In this document: positions 1 to 8,994 of the stretch, one piece after another | Numbering within the stretch: position 1 is the first letter of the stretch | Layout: the number at the start of each line of letters is the position of its first letter | Assembly (NCBI GenBank): GCA_016222825.1 | Contig: JACRQF010000009.1 | Location: 1 to 64,000, forward strand | Length of the DNA stretch: 64,000 bases | Reading direction: 5' to 3' | DNA from: Verrucomicrobiota bacterium | GTDB taxonomy: Bacteria > Verrucomicrobiota > Verrucomicrobiia > CAIQCK01 | Notes under the pieces: model-generated | The model's input: the letters and a program-made list of their open reading frames with translations, nothing else | Told to the model about the DNA's origin: nothing | Database searches by the model: none | Made by a program: the position numbers and the translations under genes

Positions 1-3000
1 CAAGCCCGTGAACCGCGCCTTCACCGTCGTCAGCGCCCGGTAGCTGTATTCGTTGTAATCCCAGCCTCCGTTGAGGAACGACCACAGCCGCACATAGATC
101 TGCCGCCCGTCCGACGGCAACGTCAGCGTCCGTGACAAGCCTGGCTCCACGGCCGCATACAGGTCGTAGCCGTTGGGGGCGCTGCCCACCCACAACGCAT
201 ACTGGCTCACGCCGGCCCCGGCGTTCCACGCGAGCGTCACCGACGCGCTGCTGTTGGTCGAGCCGTTGGCCGGGCTGGTCATCACCGCCTTGGCGGGCGT
301 CGGCGCCGTGTAGCCGTATTCGTTGTATTGCCACTCGCCGTTGATGAACGACCACAACCGCGCATAAACCTGCCCGCCCGTGGCCGGCACGGTGACCTGC
401 TGCGACAGGTTCGTGCCCGTGACGACCGCGCACAAGTCATAGCCGTTCGACGCGCTGCCCACCCACAACGCATACTGGCTCGCGCCCACGCCGGCATTCC
501 ATGTGAACGTCACCGAGGAACTGCTGTTGGTCGAGCCGCTCGCCGGACTGAGCATCTGCGCTTTCACGGGCGTTGCCCCCGTGTAGCGGTAGTCAACGTA
601 TTGCCACTCCGCGCCAATCAACGACCAAAGTCGCAGGTAGATCGGCAGGCTGGTCGCCGGCAGCGTCAACGTCCGCGTCAGATTCGTGCCGACTACCTGC
701 GCATAGAGGTCATAGCCGTTGGAAGCACTGCCCACCCACAACGCATACTGCGAGACGCTGGCGCCGCGGCTCCAGTTGAATGTTACGGCGTTCTCGGCCA
801 AGACGGTGCCGTTGGTCGGACTGAGCATTTGCGCCGGCGCTGTCGTCTGGATGAGGAACGCCGTCTCTTTTGCATAGGCGCCCGCGCCCACCGCTCCGGG
901 ATAGCTTGCTGTGTCCAACGGGCCGAACCTGCACCAGCCGATGCGAGCCTGGTAGGTGTGGTTGGTCGTCAGCGTCCCGGCGGGAATGACCACCGACCTG
1001 TTCGTTCCGTTCAACGCGCCCACAAGGCCCCACGCCGGGCTTTCGAAGAGACTGCCGCCGCCGCCCGCCTCGTCCCTGACCTGGACCCACACGAAGTCGT
1101 TGGTCGTCGCTCCCGTCAGCGCGTCCCACGTGAGCGTGAAGTTCACCGCCGAGTTGACCGCCTGCGCCGCCGTCCAGTTGCTGACGTGCGGAGCCGTGGC
1201 GGGGTAACTGTCCGCAGGCAGGGCCGCGGGCAGGGCGTTGGTGCCGTCGTGCGCCGCTTCGATCGTAAACGTAAAGACGCCGTTGGTAATGGCCGCGTCC
1301 AGTGCGCTCTTCGTCGCAAAGTTCGTCTGCCAGAGCCAGTCGCCGTATTGCGGCGGGGGCGTCAACGCCGCCAGCGCGCGCACGGATGTGTCGGGGCAAA
1401 GGACGGTGGCGTTGTTGACTGTGCTCGTCGGCGCTTGTTTCAGAATCGTTGCGAACGCATACGGAGCCGGGTCAAGGCTGGCCGTCGGAACCACCGCCGC
1501 GCCGGCGTTGGTCTGCCAGAAAAGCTGTTGTTTCATCGCCAACGCGTAACTCACATCCTGCCCGCGGACGGTGAGGCTGACATTCTGGCTCAGCGTCGTT
1601 CCCACATCGTCCCTGACTTGAATGGTGAAATTGTAGATGCCCATCGCCGTCGGCGTCCCGCTCAACACCCCGCCTGCGCTGAGGCTGACTCCCGGCGGCA
1701 TGTTCCCGGACCACGACCATGTGTAGGCGCCCACGCCCCCGACGGCCTGTAGCGTCTGGCTGTAACCGTTGTTGAAAATGCCCTGCGGCAACACGCTGCC
1801 GAAGCCAATCCCCAAGGGCCGGTAAGCGGTGTAGCTGTAGTCAATGAACTGCCAGACGCCGGCAATCTGCGACCACAACCGCAGGTAGATCGCCCGGCCA
1901 TCCGTCGGCAGCGTCAGCGTCTTCGACCGGCCTGGTTCGAGCGCCGCGTAGAGATCGTAACTGGCCGGCGCGCTGCCTACCCACAACGCATTCTGCGTCA
2001 CGCCGACGCCGCTGTTCCAACTGAAGGTCACCGAGCCGCTCGTCAGCCTCGCGCTGTTGGTGGGGCTGAGCATCTGCGACGGCGTCGTCGTCGTCAGAAA
2101 GAACATGGTCTGGATGCCATGCATCGCCATCCCCACGGCTCCCGGATAGCTGCTCGTGTCCACCGACGCCGGCTTGGACCAGAGAAGCTGGGCCAGATAG
2201 GTCCGGCCCTGTGTGAGCGTCCCGCTTGGAATCACCGCAGACGCACGGGTTCCGTTCAGCGCGCTGGCGGCCCCCGGCATTGCCGTCTGGAAGACGAAGT
2301 TCGACGGATTCCCCGACACCATTTCCCGGACTTGGAGAAGAACGAAGTCGTTGGTGGCGCCTCCCGGCAGCGCATCCCATCTCAGCGTGAAGTCCGCGGC
2401 GGGATACACGGCCTGCGCCTCGGTCCAGTTGCTGATGTGGGGCGCGCCTGAAGGGTAACCGTCCCCCGCCAAGTTCACCGACAGCGACCTTGCCCCATCG
2501 TGTCCGCCGTTGATGGAAAAGGTGTAGGCGCCGGCGCCGAACGCCGTGTCCATTTGTGTCTTCGTTGCGAATTCCTGCTTGTATTCAAAATCAAGCTGGT
2601 TCGACGGCAGGCTGCCCGGCCCGAGTATCTGCACGGTGGCATCCGGCAATTCAAGCGTCACACCGTTGACCGTTCCGTTCGGCGTCTTCTTGAGATAGGC
2701 TTCAAAGGAAAACGGCGTCGGAAAAAGCTCCGCCGGAAGCAACACCGCCGCGCCCGTGTTTGTCTGGCCGAAACTCTGCACCTTGTAGATGACCGCGTAG
2801 AGCGTGTCCACAGGCGTTCCCTTGCTGACGCGGTTGTTGTCCGAATCCGCCACGTAAAGAAACCCGTCGCCGCCCACCGCAACGCCCGCCGGGGAGGCGA
2901 AGTTCGCGGAACGGCCACTGCCATCCGCTCCGCCGATCACGCCCGCGTCGCCTCCAATGGTTGAGACATCGCCTTGCGGCGACACGCTCCGGACCGTGTG

Positions 3001-4875
3001 ATTCCCGGAATCCGCCACATACACGTTGCCCGCGCCGTCCACCGTCACGCCATTGGGGTAGCTGAACAACGCTGCGCCGCTGGCGCCATCGGCGCTCCCC
3101 GGAATCCCCGCGCTGCCCACCAGCGTCGTCACCGCACCCGCTGCCGTGACTTTCCGAATCGTGTGATTCCCAGAGTCCGCCACATACACGTTGCCCGCGC
3201 CGTTCACCGCCACGCCGTAAGGATAGTAAAACAGCGCCGCGCTGCCTGTGCCGTCGGCATAGCCTCCATTTCCGCCGCGGCCCGCCAGCGTCGTCACCAC
3301 GCCGGCCGGCGTCACTTTCCGGACCGCGTGGTTGTTGCTGTCTGCCACGAAGACGTTGCCCGCGCCGTCCACCGCCACGCCGTAAGGATAGTTGAACAGC
3401 GCCGAGCCACCCGTGCCATCCGCGTAGCCGGCGATCCCCGCGCTGCCCGCCAGCGTCGTCACCACGCCGCCCGCCGTCACCTTCCGAATCGTGTGGTTCG
3501 CGTAGTCCGCCACATAGACATTGCCCGCGCCGTCCGCTGCGACCCCGCTGGGACCGTTGAACAGCGCCGCGCCACCCGTGCCATCGTCGCTGCCCGCATT
3601 CCCCGCGCTGCCCGCCAAAGTCGCTGTCACGCCGGCCGCCGTCACCTGCCGAATCGTATGGTTTTCGTAGTCCGCCACAAACACGTTGCCCGTGCCGTCC
3701 ACCGCCACGCCAACGGGAAAACTAAACCGCGCCGCGCTGCCTGTGCCGTCGGTGCTGCCCGCGCTTCCCGCGCTGCCCGCCAGCGTCGTCACCACCCCGC
3801 CTGCCGTCACCTTCCGAACCGCGTGGTTGTTGCTGTCCGCCACCAACACGTTGCCCGCGCTGTCCACGCTCACGCCCGCAGGAACGTTAAACCGCGCCGC
3901 GCTGCCTGTGCCGTCGGCGCTGCCGGCATTTCCCGCGCTGCCCGCCAGCGTCGTCACCACACCCGCCGCCGTCACCTTCCGAACCGTATGGTTGTTGCTG
4001 TCCCCCACGAACACGTTGCCCGCGCTGTCCACGCTCACGCCCGCGGGATAGTTGAACCGCGCCGCGCCACCTGTGCCATTGGCACCGCCAAAACTGCCCG
4101 CGCTGCCCGCCAGCGTCGTCACCACCCCGCCCGCCGTCACCTGCCGAACCGTGTGGTTCTCATAGTCCGCCACAAACACGCTGCCCGCGCCGTCCACCGC
4201 CACGCCCACAGGGAAGCGAAACCGCGCCTCGCCACCCGTGCCATCGGCGCTCCCCGAAATCCCCGCGCTGCCCGCCAGCGTCGTCACCACGCCGCCCGCC
4301 GTCACCTTCCGAATCGTGTGATTCCCAGAGTCCGCCACATAGACGTTGCCCGCGCCATGCACCGCCACGCTCTGAGGAAGGCTGAATTGCGCCGCGCTGC
4401 CCGTGCCATCGGCGCTGCCAGCGCTCCCAGCGCTGCCCGCCAGCGTTGTCACCACGCCCGCCGGTGTCACCTTCCGAATCGCGTGGTTGTTGCTGTCCGC
4501 CACATAGACGTTGCCCGCGCTGTCCACCGCCACACCCGCGGGATAGTTGAATTGCGCTGCGCTGCCTGTGCCGTCGGCGCTGCCGGCATTTCCCGCGCTG
4601 CCCGCCAGCGTCGTCACCACGCCCGCCGGCGTCACCTTCCGGATCGTGTGGTTGTAGCAGTCTGCCACATACACGTTGCCCGCGCCGTCCAAGGCCGCGC
4701 CACTGAGACCGTTGAACCTCGCCGCGCCGCCCGAACCGTCGGCATTCCCATAGCCGCCCGGCTGGCCAACAAAGTTGACCCAGGAATAAACGGCGCTCTG
4801 GCCCGACGCCACTATCTGCCCCCCCAGGAACACGGCGAGCGCCGTCACAGAGACAAAGCACGCGCGCCGGCGCAT
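1..4875 (-). CDS. Secreted NHL-repeat protein with Ig-like and fibronectin-like C-terminal modules (partial)
   Basis: The frame is open from an ATG at 4875 to the left edge (1625 codons, no stop), so the C-terminus is missing. Residues 1-27 look like a signal peptide (MRRR then a hydrophobic core ending ASGQ). Residues about 45-700 hold twelve NHL units, each with a VYVAD or VFVAD strand and an IRKVT strand, followed by TTLAGS; twelve blades would make two six-bladed propellers. After that come two related modules of about 400 residues, each with a W/FGQTN..GAA segment and an NWT..A..Y segment. A putative-Ig (He_PIG-like) stretch with a PPGVSLS..GVLSGTP pattern lies near residue 1060. Several 91-residue modules containing YALWVGSA and YLRLWS close the visible part. 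A GTG ten codons upstream of 4875 is an alternative start. A cell-surface or secreted binding role is inference. Confidence 0.9.
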   Translation of the reverse strand, partial: MRRRACFVSVTALAVFLGGQIVASGQSAVYSWVNFVGQPGGYGNADGSGGAARFNGLSGAALDGAGNVYVADCYNHTIRKVTPAGVVTTLAGSAGNAGSADGTGSAAQFNYPAGVAVDSAGNVYVADSNNHAIRKVTPAGVVTTLAGSAGSAGSADGTGSAAQFSLPQSVAVHGAGNVYVADSGNHTIRKVTAGGVVTTLAGSAGISGSADGTGGEARFRFPVGVAVDGAGSVFVADYENHTVRQVTAGGVVTTLAGSAGSFGGANGTGGAARFNYPAGVSVDSAGNVFVGDSNNHTVRKVTAAGVVTTLAGSAGNAGSADGTGSAARFNVPAGVSVDSAGNVLVADSNNHAVRKVTAGGVVTTLAGSAGSAGSTDGTGSAARFSFPVGVAVDGTGNVFVADYENHTIRQVTAAGVTATLAGSAGNAGSDDGTGGAALFNGPSGVAADGAGNVYVADYANHTIRKVTAGGVVTTLAGSAGIAGYADGTGGSALFNYPYGVAVDGAGNVFVADSNNHAVRKVTPAGVVTTLAGRGGNGGYADGTGSAALFYYPYGVAVNGAGNVYVADSGNHTIRKVTAAGAVTTLVGSAGIPGSADGASGAALFSYPNGVTVDGAGNVYVADSGNHTVRSVSPQGDVSTIGGDAGVIGGADGSGRSANFASPAGVAVGGDGFLYVADSDNNRVSKGTPVDTLYAVIYKVQSFGQTNTGAAVLLPAELFPTPFSFEAYLKKTPNGTVNGVTLELPDATVQILGPGSLPSNQLDFEYKQEFATKTQMDTAFGAGAYTFSINGGHDGARSLSVNLAGDGYPSGAPHISNWTEAQAVYPAADFTLRWDALPGGATNDFVLLQVREMVSGNPSNFVFQTAMPGAASALNGTRASAVIPSGTLTQGRTYLAQLLWSKPASVDTSSYPGAVGMAMHGIQTMFFLTTTTPSQMLSPTNSARLTSGSVTFSWNSGVGVTQNALWVGSAPASYDLYAALEPGRSKTLTLPTDGRAIYLRLWSQIAGVWQFIDYSYTAYRPLGIGFGSVLPQGIFNNGYSQTLQAVGGVGAYTWSWSGNMPPGVSLSAGGVLSGTPTAMGIYNFTIQVRDDVGTTLSQNVSLTVRGQDVSYALAMKQQLFWQTNAGAAVVPTASLDPAPYAFATILKQAPTSTVNNATVLCPDTSVRALAALTPPPQYGDWLWQTNFATKSALDAAITNGVFTFTIEAAHDGTNALPAALPADSYPATAPHVSNWTAAQAVNSAVNFTLTWDALTGATTNDFVWVQVRDEAGGGGSLFESPAWGLVGALNGTNRSVVIPAGTLTTNHTYQARIGWCRFGPLDTASYPGAVGAGAYAKETAFLIQTTAPAQMLSPTNGTVLAENAVTFNWSRGASVSQYALWVGSASNGYDLYAQVVGTNLTRTLTLPATSLPIYLRLWSLIGAEWQYVDYRYTGATPVKAQMLSPASGSTNSSSSVTFTWNAGVGASQYALWVGSASNGYDLCAVVTGTNLSQQVTVPATGGQVYARLWSFINGEWQYNEYGYTAPTPAKAVMTSPANGSTNSSASVTLAWNAGAGVSQYALWVGSAPNGYDLYAAVEPGLSRTLTLPSDGRQIYVRLWSFLNGGWDYNEYSYRALTTVKARFTGL
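20..830 (-). repeat. Tandem 273-bp coding modules
   Basis: The string CCCACCCACAACGCATACTG (complement of the YALWVG codons) starts at 185, 458 and 731, exactly 273 bp (91 codons) apart. A fourth, more diverged copy lies near 1978. Each module runs from an SPxNGSTNSS strand to a WQYxxYxYT strand and looks like a fibronectin/Ig-type beta domain. Confidence 0.88.
2770..4750 (-). repeat. Twelve tandem 165-bp coding units (NHL blades)
   Basis: The anchor motif TCCGC/TCTGC (complement of the VYVAD codons) recurs at 2846, 3011, 3176, 3341, 3506, 3671, 3836, 4001, 4166, 4331, 4496 and 4661. Every interval is exactly 165 bp (55 codons) with no indel. Units are clearly similar at the DNA level, which suggests recent tandem expansion or gene conversion. 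Confidence 0.92.
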
Positions 4876-5196
4876 GGAAAACAGCCGGGCGATGAACGAA
4901 AACACCCCCCGCCAGAGACGTGCTTCGGTTTTGACTCCTGCCCTTTGACTTACAGCTCTCTTCACGGTTTACCGATGTAGATCTGCGCTCGGCAAAAACA
5001 GACCAAGACCCCGGCGTGGGTCGCAACACTCCACCGCGGAACTCGATCTGTTTTCAACTGCAACATCCTTCACTGAATAGCAGCATCGCGCATGATTGTC
5101 GAACGGGAAAACGCTCCGGCTGCTGATGGCGGCGGAACGCAACAAACAGTTGCCGGCGCCGCGAATCTGAAGCATCGTTCCGCCCGAACAAACTGC

Positions 5197-6291
5197 ATGA
5201 TCTGCGACGCGACACTCGACCAGACGATAGGCAAGGTGCTCGACGGCGGACGCATCACCGCCGCCGAGGCGATGCTCTTGCACGCCGCGCTCCCACTGGC
5301 CGAACTGGGCTTATTGGCCGACGCGCGACGCCGGCAGAAGAAGGCCGACGCTTACGACGGGCGCGGCAACCAGATCGTTACCTACATCGTTGACCGCAAC
5401 ATCAACTACACGAACGTCTGCGACGTGCGCTGCGCGTTCTGCGCCTTCTCGCGCGACGAGGGCGAGGCGGAGGCTTACGTCATCTCGCACGACGAGATGG
5501 CGCGGAAGATCGAGGAGCTTGTCGCCGTCGGCGGCACGCAGATTTTGTTGCAGGGCGGGCATCACCCGGAGCTTGGCATCGGGTTCTACCTGGACCTGCT
5601 CGGTTTCATCAAAAGCCGCTTCCCGCAGGTGAACATCCACGGTTTCTCGCCGCCGGAGTTCTGCCACTTTGCCAGGGCGTTCCAGATGCCGCTGGCGGAG
5701 GTCATCCGCCGCTTCAAGGAGGCCGGTCTCGGCAGCATCCCCGGCGGCGGCGCGGAAATCCTCGTGGACCGCGTCCGCAACCGCATCGCGCCGAAGAAGT
5801 GCGGCGCCGACGCGTGGCTGGGCGTGATGCGTTGCGCGCACGAGCAGGGGCTGCGCACCAGCGCGACGATGATGTTCGGCCACATCGAAACGGTGGAGGA
5901 GCGCATCGAGCACCTCCGGCGGTTGCGCGATCTTCAGGACCAGACGGGCGGATTCACGGCGTTCATCTGCTGGACGTTCCAGCCGGAGCACACCCAGCTT
6001 CGCGCCGAGCGCGCCGGCAGCCACGAGTATCTGCGCATGCTGGCGCTCTCGCGCATCTTCCTCGACAACTTCGACAACGTGCAGGCGTCGTGGGTCACGC
6101 AAGGCCCGAAGATCGGCCAAGTGGCGTTGAAGTTCGGCGCGAACGATTTCGGCGGCTTGATGATGGAGGAGAACGTCGTCAGCAGCGCCGGCACGGCCTT
6201 CCGCATCACGGTGGAAGAGATGAATCGGCTCATCACCGAGATGGGCTACGAACCGCGCCAGAGGGACAACTGGTATCGGTTGTTGAATTGA
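5197..6291 (+). CDS. mqnC: Cyclic dehypoxanthinyl futalosine synthase MqnC (radical SAM)
   Basis: This 364-residue radical SAM enzyme of the futalosine menaquinone pathway cyclises dehypoxanthine futalosine. The cluster motif is C75-x3-C79-x2-C82 in NVCDVRCAFCAF, preceded by YIVDRNINYTN, which is typical of MqnC/MqnE. GSIPGGGAEIL and WVTQGPKIGQVALKFGANDFGG are also diagnostic of the family. The frame extends upstream to an ATG at 5092, but those 35 residues have no family counterpart, whereas the segment from MICDATLDQ matches the usual N-terminal length. No other mqn gene lies within the window. The 320 bp upstream probably contain divergent promoters for this gene and the NHL gene, but I see no convincing boxes. 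Confidence 0.93.
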   Translation: MICDATLDQTIGKVLDGGRITAAEAMLLHAALPLAELGLLADARRRQKKADAYDGRGNQIVTYIVDRNINYTNVCDVRCAFCAFSRDEGEAEAYVISHDEMARKIEELVAVGGTQILLQGGHHPELGIGFYLDLLGFIKSRFPQVNIHGFSPPEFCHFARAFQMPLAEVIRRFKEAGLGSIPGGGAEILVDRVRNRIAPKKCGADAWLGVMRCAHEQGLRTSATMMFGHIETVEERIEHLRRLRDLQDQTGGFTAFICWTFQPEHTQLRAERAGSHEYLRMLALSRIFLDNFDNVQASWVTQGPKIGQVALKFGANDFGGLMMEENVVSSAGTAFRITVEEMNRLITEMGYEPRQRDNWYRLLN

Positions 6292-6350
6292 GCCGATCGG
6301 GCTTCCTGTTGCAGGAACGACGTGGTGACCGTCTGATTTGAGGTGAAAAA

Positions 6351-6686
6351 CCACGCTCGGAGGCAAGAAAGCCACGTTCAGAACGAGAAAATCCACGTTC
6401 TTCACGTCAAACCCCACACTCAAACGGTCAATGACGACGTTTGGAAGGTCGAACGTCACACTCCGAACGCCGATATCCACGCAAAAATGGTGGAACGCCA
6501 CACTCGGAGGGAGAATAACGATGTTCGGAAGCTCGAACGTCACACTCGTTTGGTCAACGTCCACCATAAAATGGTCGAATGCCACACTCAAAAGGTGAAC
6601 GTCCACGATCAAAGAGTCGAACACCACACTGGAAGGGTGAACGTCCACGTCCAAGGAGTGAATTCCCACACTGGACAGGCCAACGT
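6351..6686 (+). repeat. Intergenic 21-bp tandem array 1 (16 units, no indels)
   Basis: Units begin CCAC or CGAC/TCAC at 6351, 6372, 6393, 6414, 6435, 6456, 6477, 6498, 6519, 6540, 6561, 6582, 6603, 6624, 6645 and 6666. Spacing is exactly 21 bp throughout. Odd and even units differ: CCACACT..GGTCAACGT alternates with CCACGTT..GGTCGAACG, giving a 42-bp super-period. Both strands are open in one frame. On + the frame reads heptads of the form H-T/V-x-x-V-N/E-x from a GTG at 6343, and on - it reads SVxF..VDV heptads. There are no spacers, so this is not CRISPR. It starts about 60 bp after the mqnC stop and ends just before the ArsR-type gene. Confidence 0.93.
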
Positions 6687-6727
6687 CGGGCTTGCAAATA
6701 CCGGCTGCGAGGCGCAATCTGCGGCAC

Positions 6728-7102
6728 ATGGTTGATCTAATGGAACCATCCCCTCCGCCGCCCCCGCCGCGCACGTCGCCGATTCCAGCCCCAAACCCCG
6801 CAATGCCGAAGCTCGACGCGGCGCAGACGCTGGCGATTCTGGGAACGCCGTTGCGCTGGCAGTTGATGCAGATGATCGCCGCGTCGGGGCCGCAATCGGC
6901 CAACGAACTCGCCACGGCGTTGAAGCTGAACTTCAACAACGTCAGCAAGCACCTCCGCATCCTGCGCGATGCCGGCCTGCTGGAGATCGCGCCGGGCGAA
7001 GACAGACGGTTCGTGTTGTATTCCGTCCCGGAAGTTTTCAAACGCGCCGCGGGCGAACTGGACTTCGGCTTCTGTGTGTTCCGGCTTGCGGGGGCGAAGT
7101 AG
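6728..7102 (+). CDS. ArsR-family winged-helix transcriptional regulator
   Basis: About 124 residues. After a Pro-rich N-terminal tail (about 25 residues) comes an ArsR-type winged helix. LAILGTPLRWQLMQMI forms helix 1, SANELATALKLNFNNVSKHLRILRD the helix-turn-helix, and AGLLEIAPGEDRRFVLYSV the wing. I see no metal-binding cysteine pair in the recognition helix, so a metal-sensing role is not supported. The frame extends back to 6692, where it would touch the 21-bp array; ATGs at 6728 and 6803 are both possible and none has a strong ribosome site. The target is unknown. The downstream efflux operon starts 155 bp later on the same strand and is a plausible regulon. Confidence 0.82.
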   Translation: MVDLMEPSPPPPPPRTSPIPAPNPAMPKLDAAQTLAILGTPLRWQLMQMIAASGPQSANELATALKLNFNNVSKHLRILRDAGLLEIAPGEDRRFVLYSVPEVFKRAAGELDFGFCVFRLAGAK

Positions 7103-7257
7103 TCATCACACGGCGTCACGCGGAGCGTGAGCACTACTTTGGTATAACGCCGAAAATTTTTCTTTAGCGCAACCGCGTCATTGTGCAATCATCAGAAGGC
7201 GGTTTTCGGAAGTGACCGAACATGCCCTGCATGGGCTTCCACCGCCGTTCAGCGAGA

Positions 7258-8979
7258 ATGATGGAAACACGCCGATGGTTTTTATTGCCGGTTGCGCTGG
7301 CCGCCTGCTGCCTGTGGGCGGGCTGCGGGCGGGATCATTACCATAAATCGGCGGACAAGGAGGTTTACGGCATCATCGGCAAGCGGCAGGGGGAAATCCT
7401 GGGCAAGACCAACGGCACGTTCTCCATCAACACGCCCTACTCCAGCCGCAAGCCCGCCGAGGTTCCCGGCCCGGAGATCATCGAGCAGCGGCTGGCGTCG
7501 GCGAAGCGGCCGATGACGCTGGTGGATGCGATCAAGACCGCCGTGGCCAAGAGCCGTGAGTATCAGTTCCAAAAGGAGCGGGTCTATCTGACGGCGTTGA
7601 CGCTGACGTCGGAGCGCTACGACTTCAAGCCGAAGTGGGCGGGATCCAGCACGGCGGCTTTCACGCGCAACAGCCGCGGCGAACTGGACCAGTCCATCGA
7701 GACGGACTTCAGCGTCACGCAACTGCTCAAGACCGGCGGCCGGCTCAGCGTGAGCATGGCCAACTCCGTGCTGGCGTTTTACACCGGCGGCGGCATCCAC
7801 GCCTCGACGCCGTTCCTGGCGGACTTCACCCAGCCGCTGTTGCGGGGCGCGGGCTACAAGATCGCGACGGAGGACCTCACGCAGGCGGAGCGGAACGTGG
7901 TCTATGACATCCGCTCCTTCGCGCGTTTCGAGCAGACGTTCGCGGTGGACATCGTGACCAGCTATTTCCGGCTGCTGCAACAGCGGGAAGTGATCCGCAA
8001 CGATTACGGGACCTACCAGAACCTGAGCCGCGCGCGCGACCAGGCGGAGGCGCTGAGTGTGGACCGCATGGCGGCGTATCAGGTGGACCAGGTGCGCCAG
8101 GACGTGCTGACGGCGATGAGCCGCTACATCCAGGACACGCAGGATTACCGGAACTCGCTGGACCTCTTCAAGATCAAGCTGGGCCTGCCCGTGGGCGAGG
8201 AGTTGGTGCTGGATGACCGCCCGCTGGAGGAACTGCGAAAGGCCAGCCTGCCGATGGTGTCGCTGACGGACGACCGCGCCCACCAGATCGCCGTCCAGCA
8301 CCGGCTCGATGTGCAGAACGACATAGACAAGTTCGAAGACAGCAAGCGCAAGATCGAGGTCGCCGCGAACGGATTGATGCCGGACCTCAACATCTTTGCC
8401 AGCGTGAAGCTGAACCAGCCTCAGGGCTACGATTACTCGCGCTTCGACGTCAACCAATACCAGACAGTCGGCGGCGTGGAACTGAACCTGCCGCTGGATC
8501 GCCTGAGGGAGCGCAACACGTTTCGGGGAACATTGATCACTTTCGAGCAGCAGTTGCGTTCGCTGTCGCTGTCGCTGGACAACATCCGCAACGACGTGCG
8601 GGTGGGCTTGCGCACGCTGGAGCAGAAGCGGAAGGATTTCGACATCCAGGCCGCCGCCGTGAAGCTGGCCAATCGCCGCGTCGAGAGCGCGACGCTGCTG
8701 TTGCAGGCGGGCCGCGCGCAGATGCGCGACTTGCTGGATGCGCAGTCCTCGTTGCTCACCGCCCTCAACGCGTTCACGCGGGTGCTGGTGGATTATCACG
8801 CGGCGCGCTGGTCGTTGCTGACCAACCTCGGCGTGATCCGCACGGACATTGATGATTTCTGGATGGCGGAACAGCCGATCCCCCAAGCCGAGGGCGCCGG
8901 CGCGCCGGCGGCCGAGGCCAAGGTGGCGGCGCCGGCGGCGAAGGAAGATTTGATTCCGCCGGACAGACTTTTCCGGTAA
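7258..8979 (+). CDS. TolC-family outer-membrane efflux lipoprotein
   Basis: 574 residues. The start MMETRRWFLLPVALAACCLWAGCG carries a lipobox (LWAG-C23), so the protein is predicted to be lipid-anchored. The rest has the OEP layout of two alpha-helical repeats, with long Gln/Arg/Asp-rich helices around residues 200-330 and 430-530. It contains the phrases PFLADFTQPLLRGAG and LLQAGRAQMRDLLDAQSSLLTALN, typical of TolC homologues. An upstream ATG at 7222 would put 12 polar residues before the signal, so 7258 is preferred. It is the first gene of a four-gene efflux operon and would form the outer-membrane channel. Confidence 0.9.
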   Translation: MMETRRWFLLPVALAACCLWAGCGRDHYHKSADKEVYGIIGKRQGEILGKTNGTFSINTPYSSRKPAEVPGPEIIEQRLASAKRPMTLVDAIKTAVAKSREYQFQKERVYLTALTLTSERYDFKPKWAGSSTAAFTRNSRGELDQSIETDFSVTQLLKTGGRLSVSMANSVLAFYTGGGIHASTPFLADFTQPLLRGAGYKIATEDLTQAERNVVYDIRSFARFEQTFAVDIVTSYFRLLQQREVIRNDYGTYQNLSRARDQAEALSVDRMAAYQVDQVRQDVLTAMSRYIQDTQDYRNSLDLFKIKLGLPVGEELVLDDRPLEELRKASLPMVSLTDDRAHQIAVQHRLDVQNDIDKFEDSKRKIEVAANGLMPDLNIFASVKLNQPQGYDYSRFDVNQYQTVGGVELNLPLDRLRERNTFRGTLITFEQQLRSLSLSLDNIRNDVRVGLRTLEQKRKDFDIQAAAVKLANRRVESATLLLQAGRAQMRDLLDAQSSLLTALNAFTRVLVDYHAARWSLLTNLGVIRTDIDDFWMAEQPIPQAEGAGAPAAEAKVAAPAAKEDLIPPDRLFR

Positions 8980-8994
8980 TAAGTAAGGCGCATC

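Noticed and set aside
2974..4980. A 668-codon + frame with regular H/R/A-rich repeats
   Set aside because: It is antisense to the NHL blades; the regularity comes from the 165-bp repeats.
6351..6686. CRISPR array
   Set aside because: Units are contiguous, 21 bp long and diverged, without unique spacers, and no cas genes are present.
6343..6735. The heptad-repeat frame from GTG 6343 as a real gene
   Set aside because: Not excluded, but there is no ribosome site at usable distance, it overlaps the ArsR gene, and the opposite strand is equally open. Reported as a repeat array instead.
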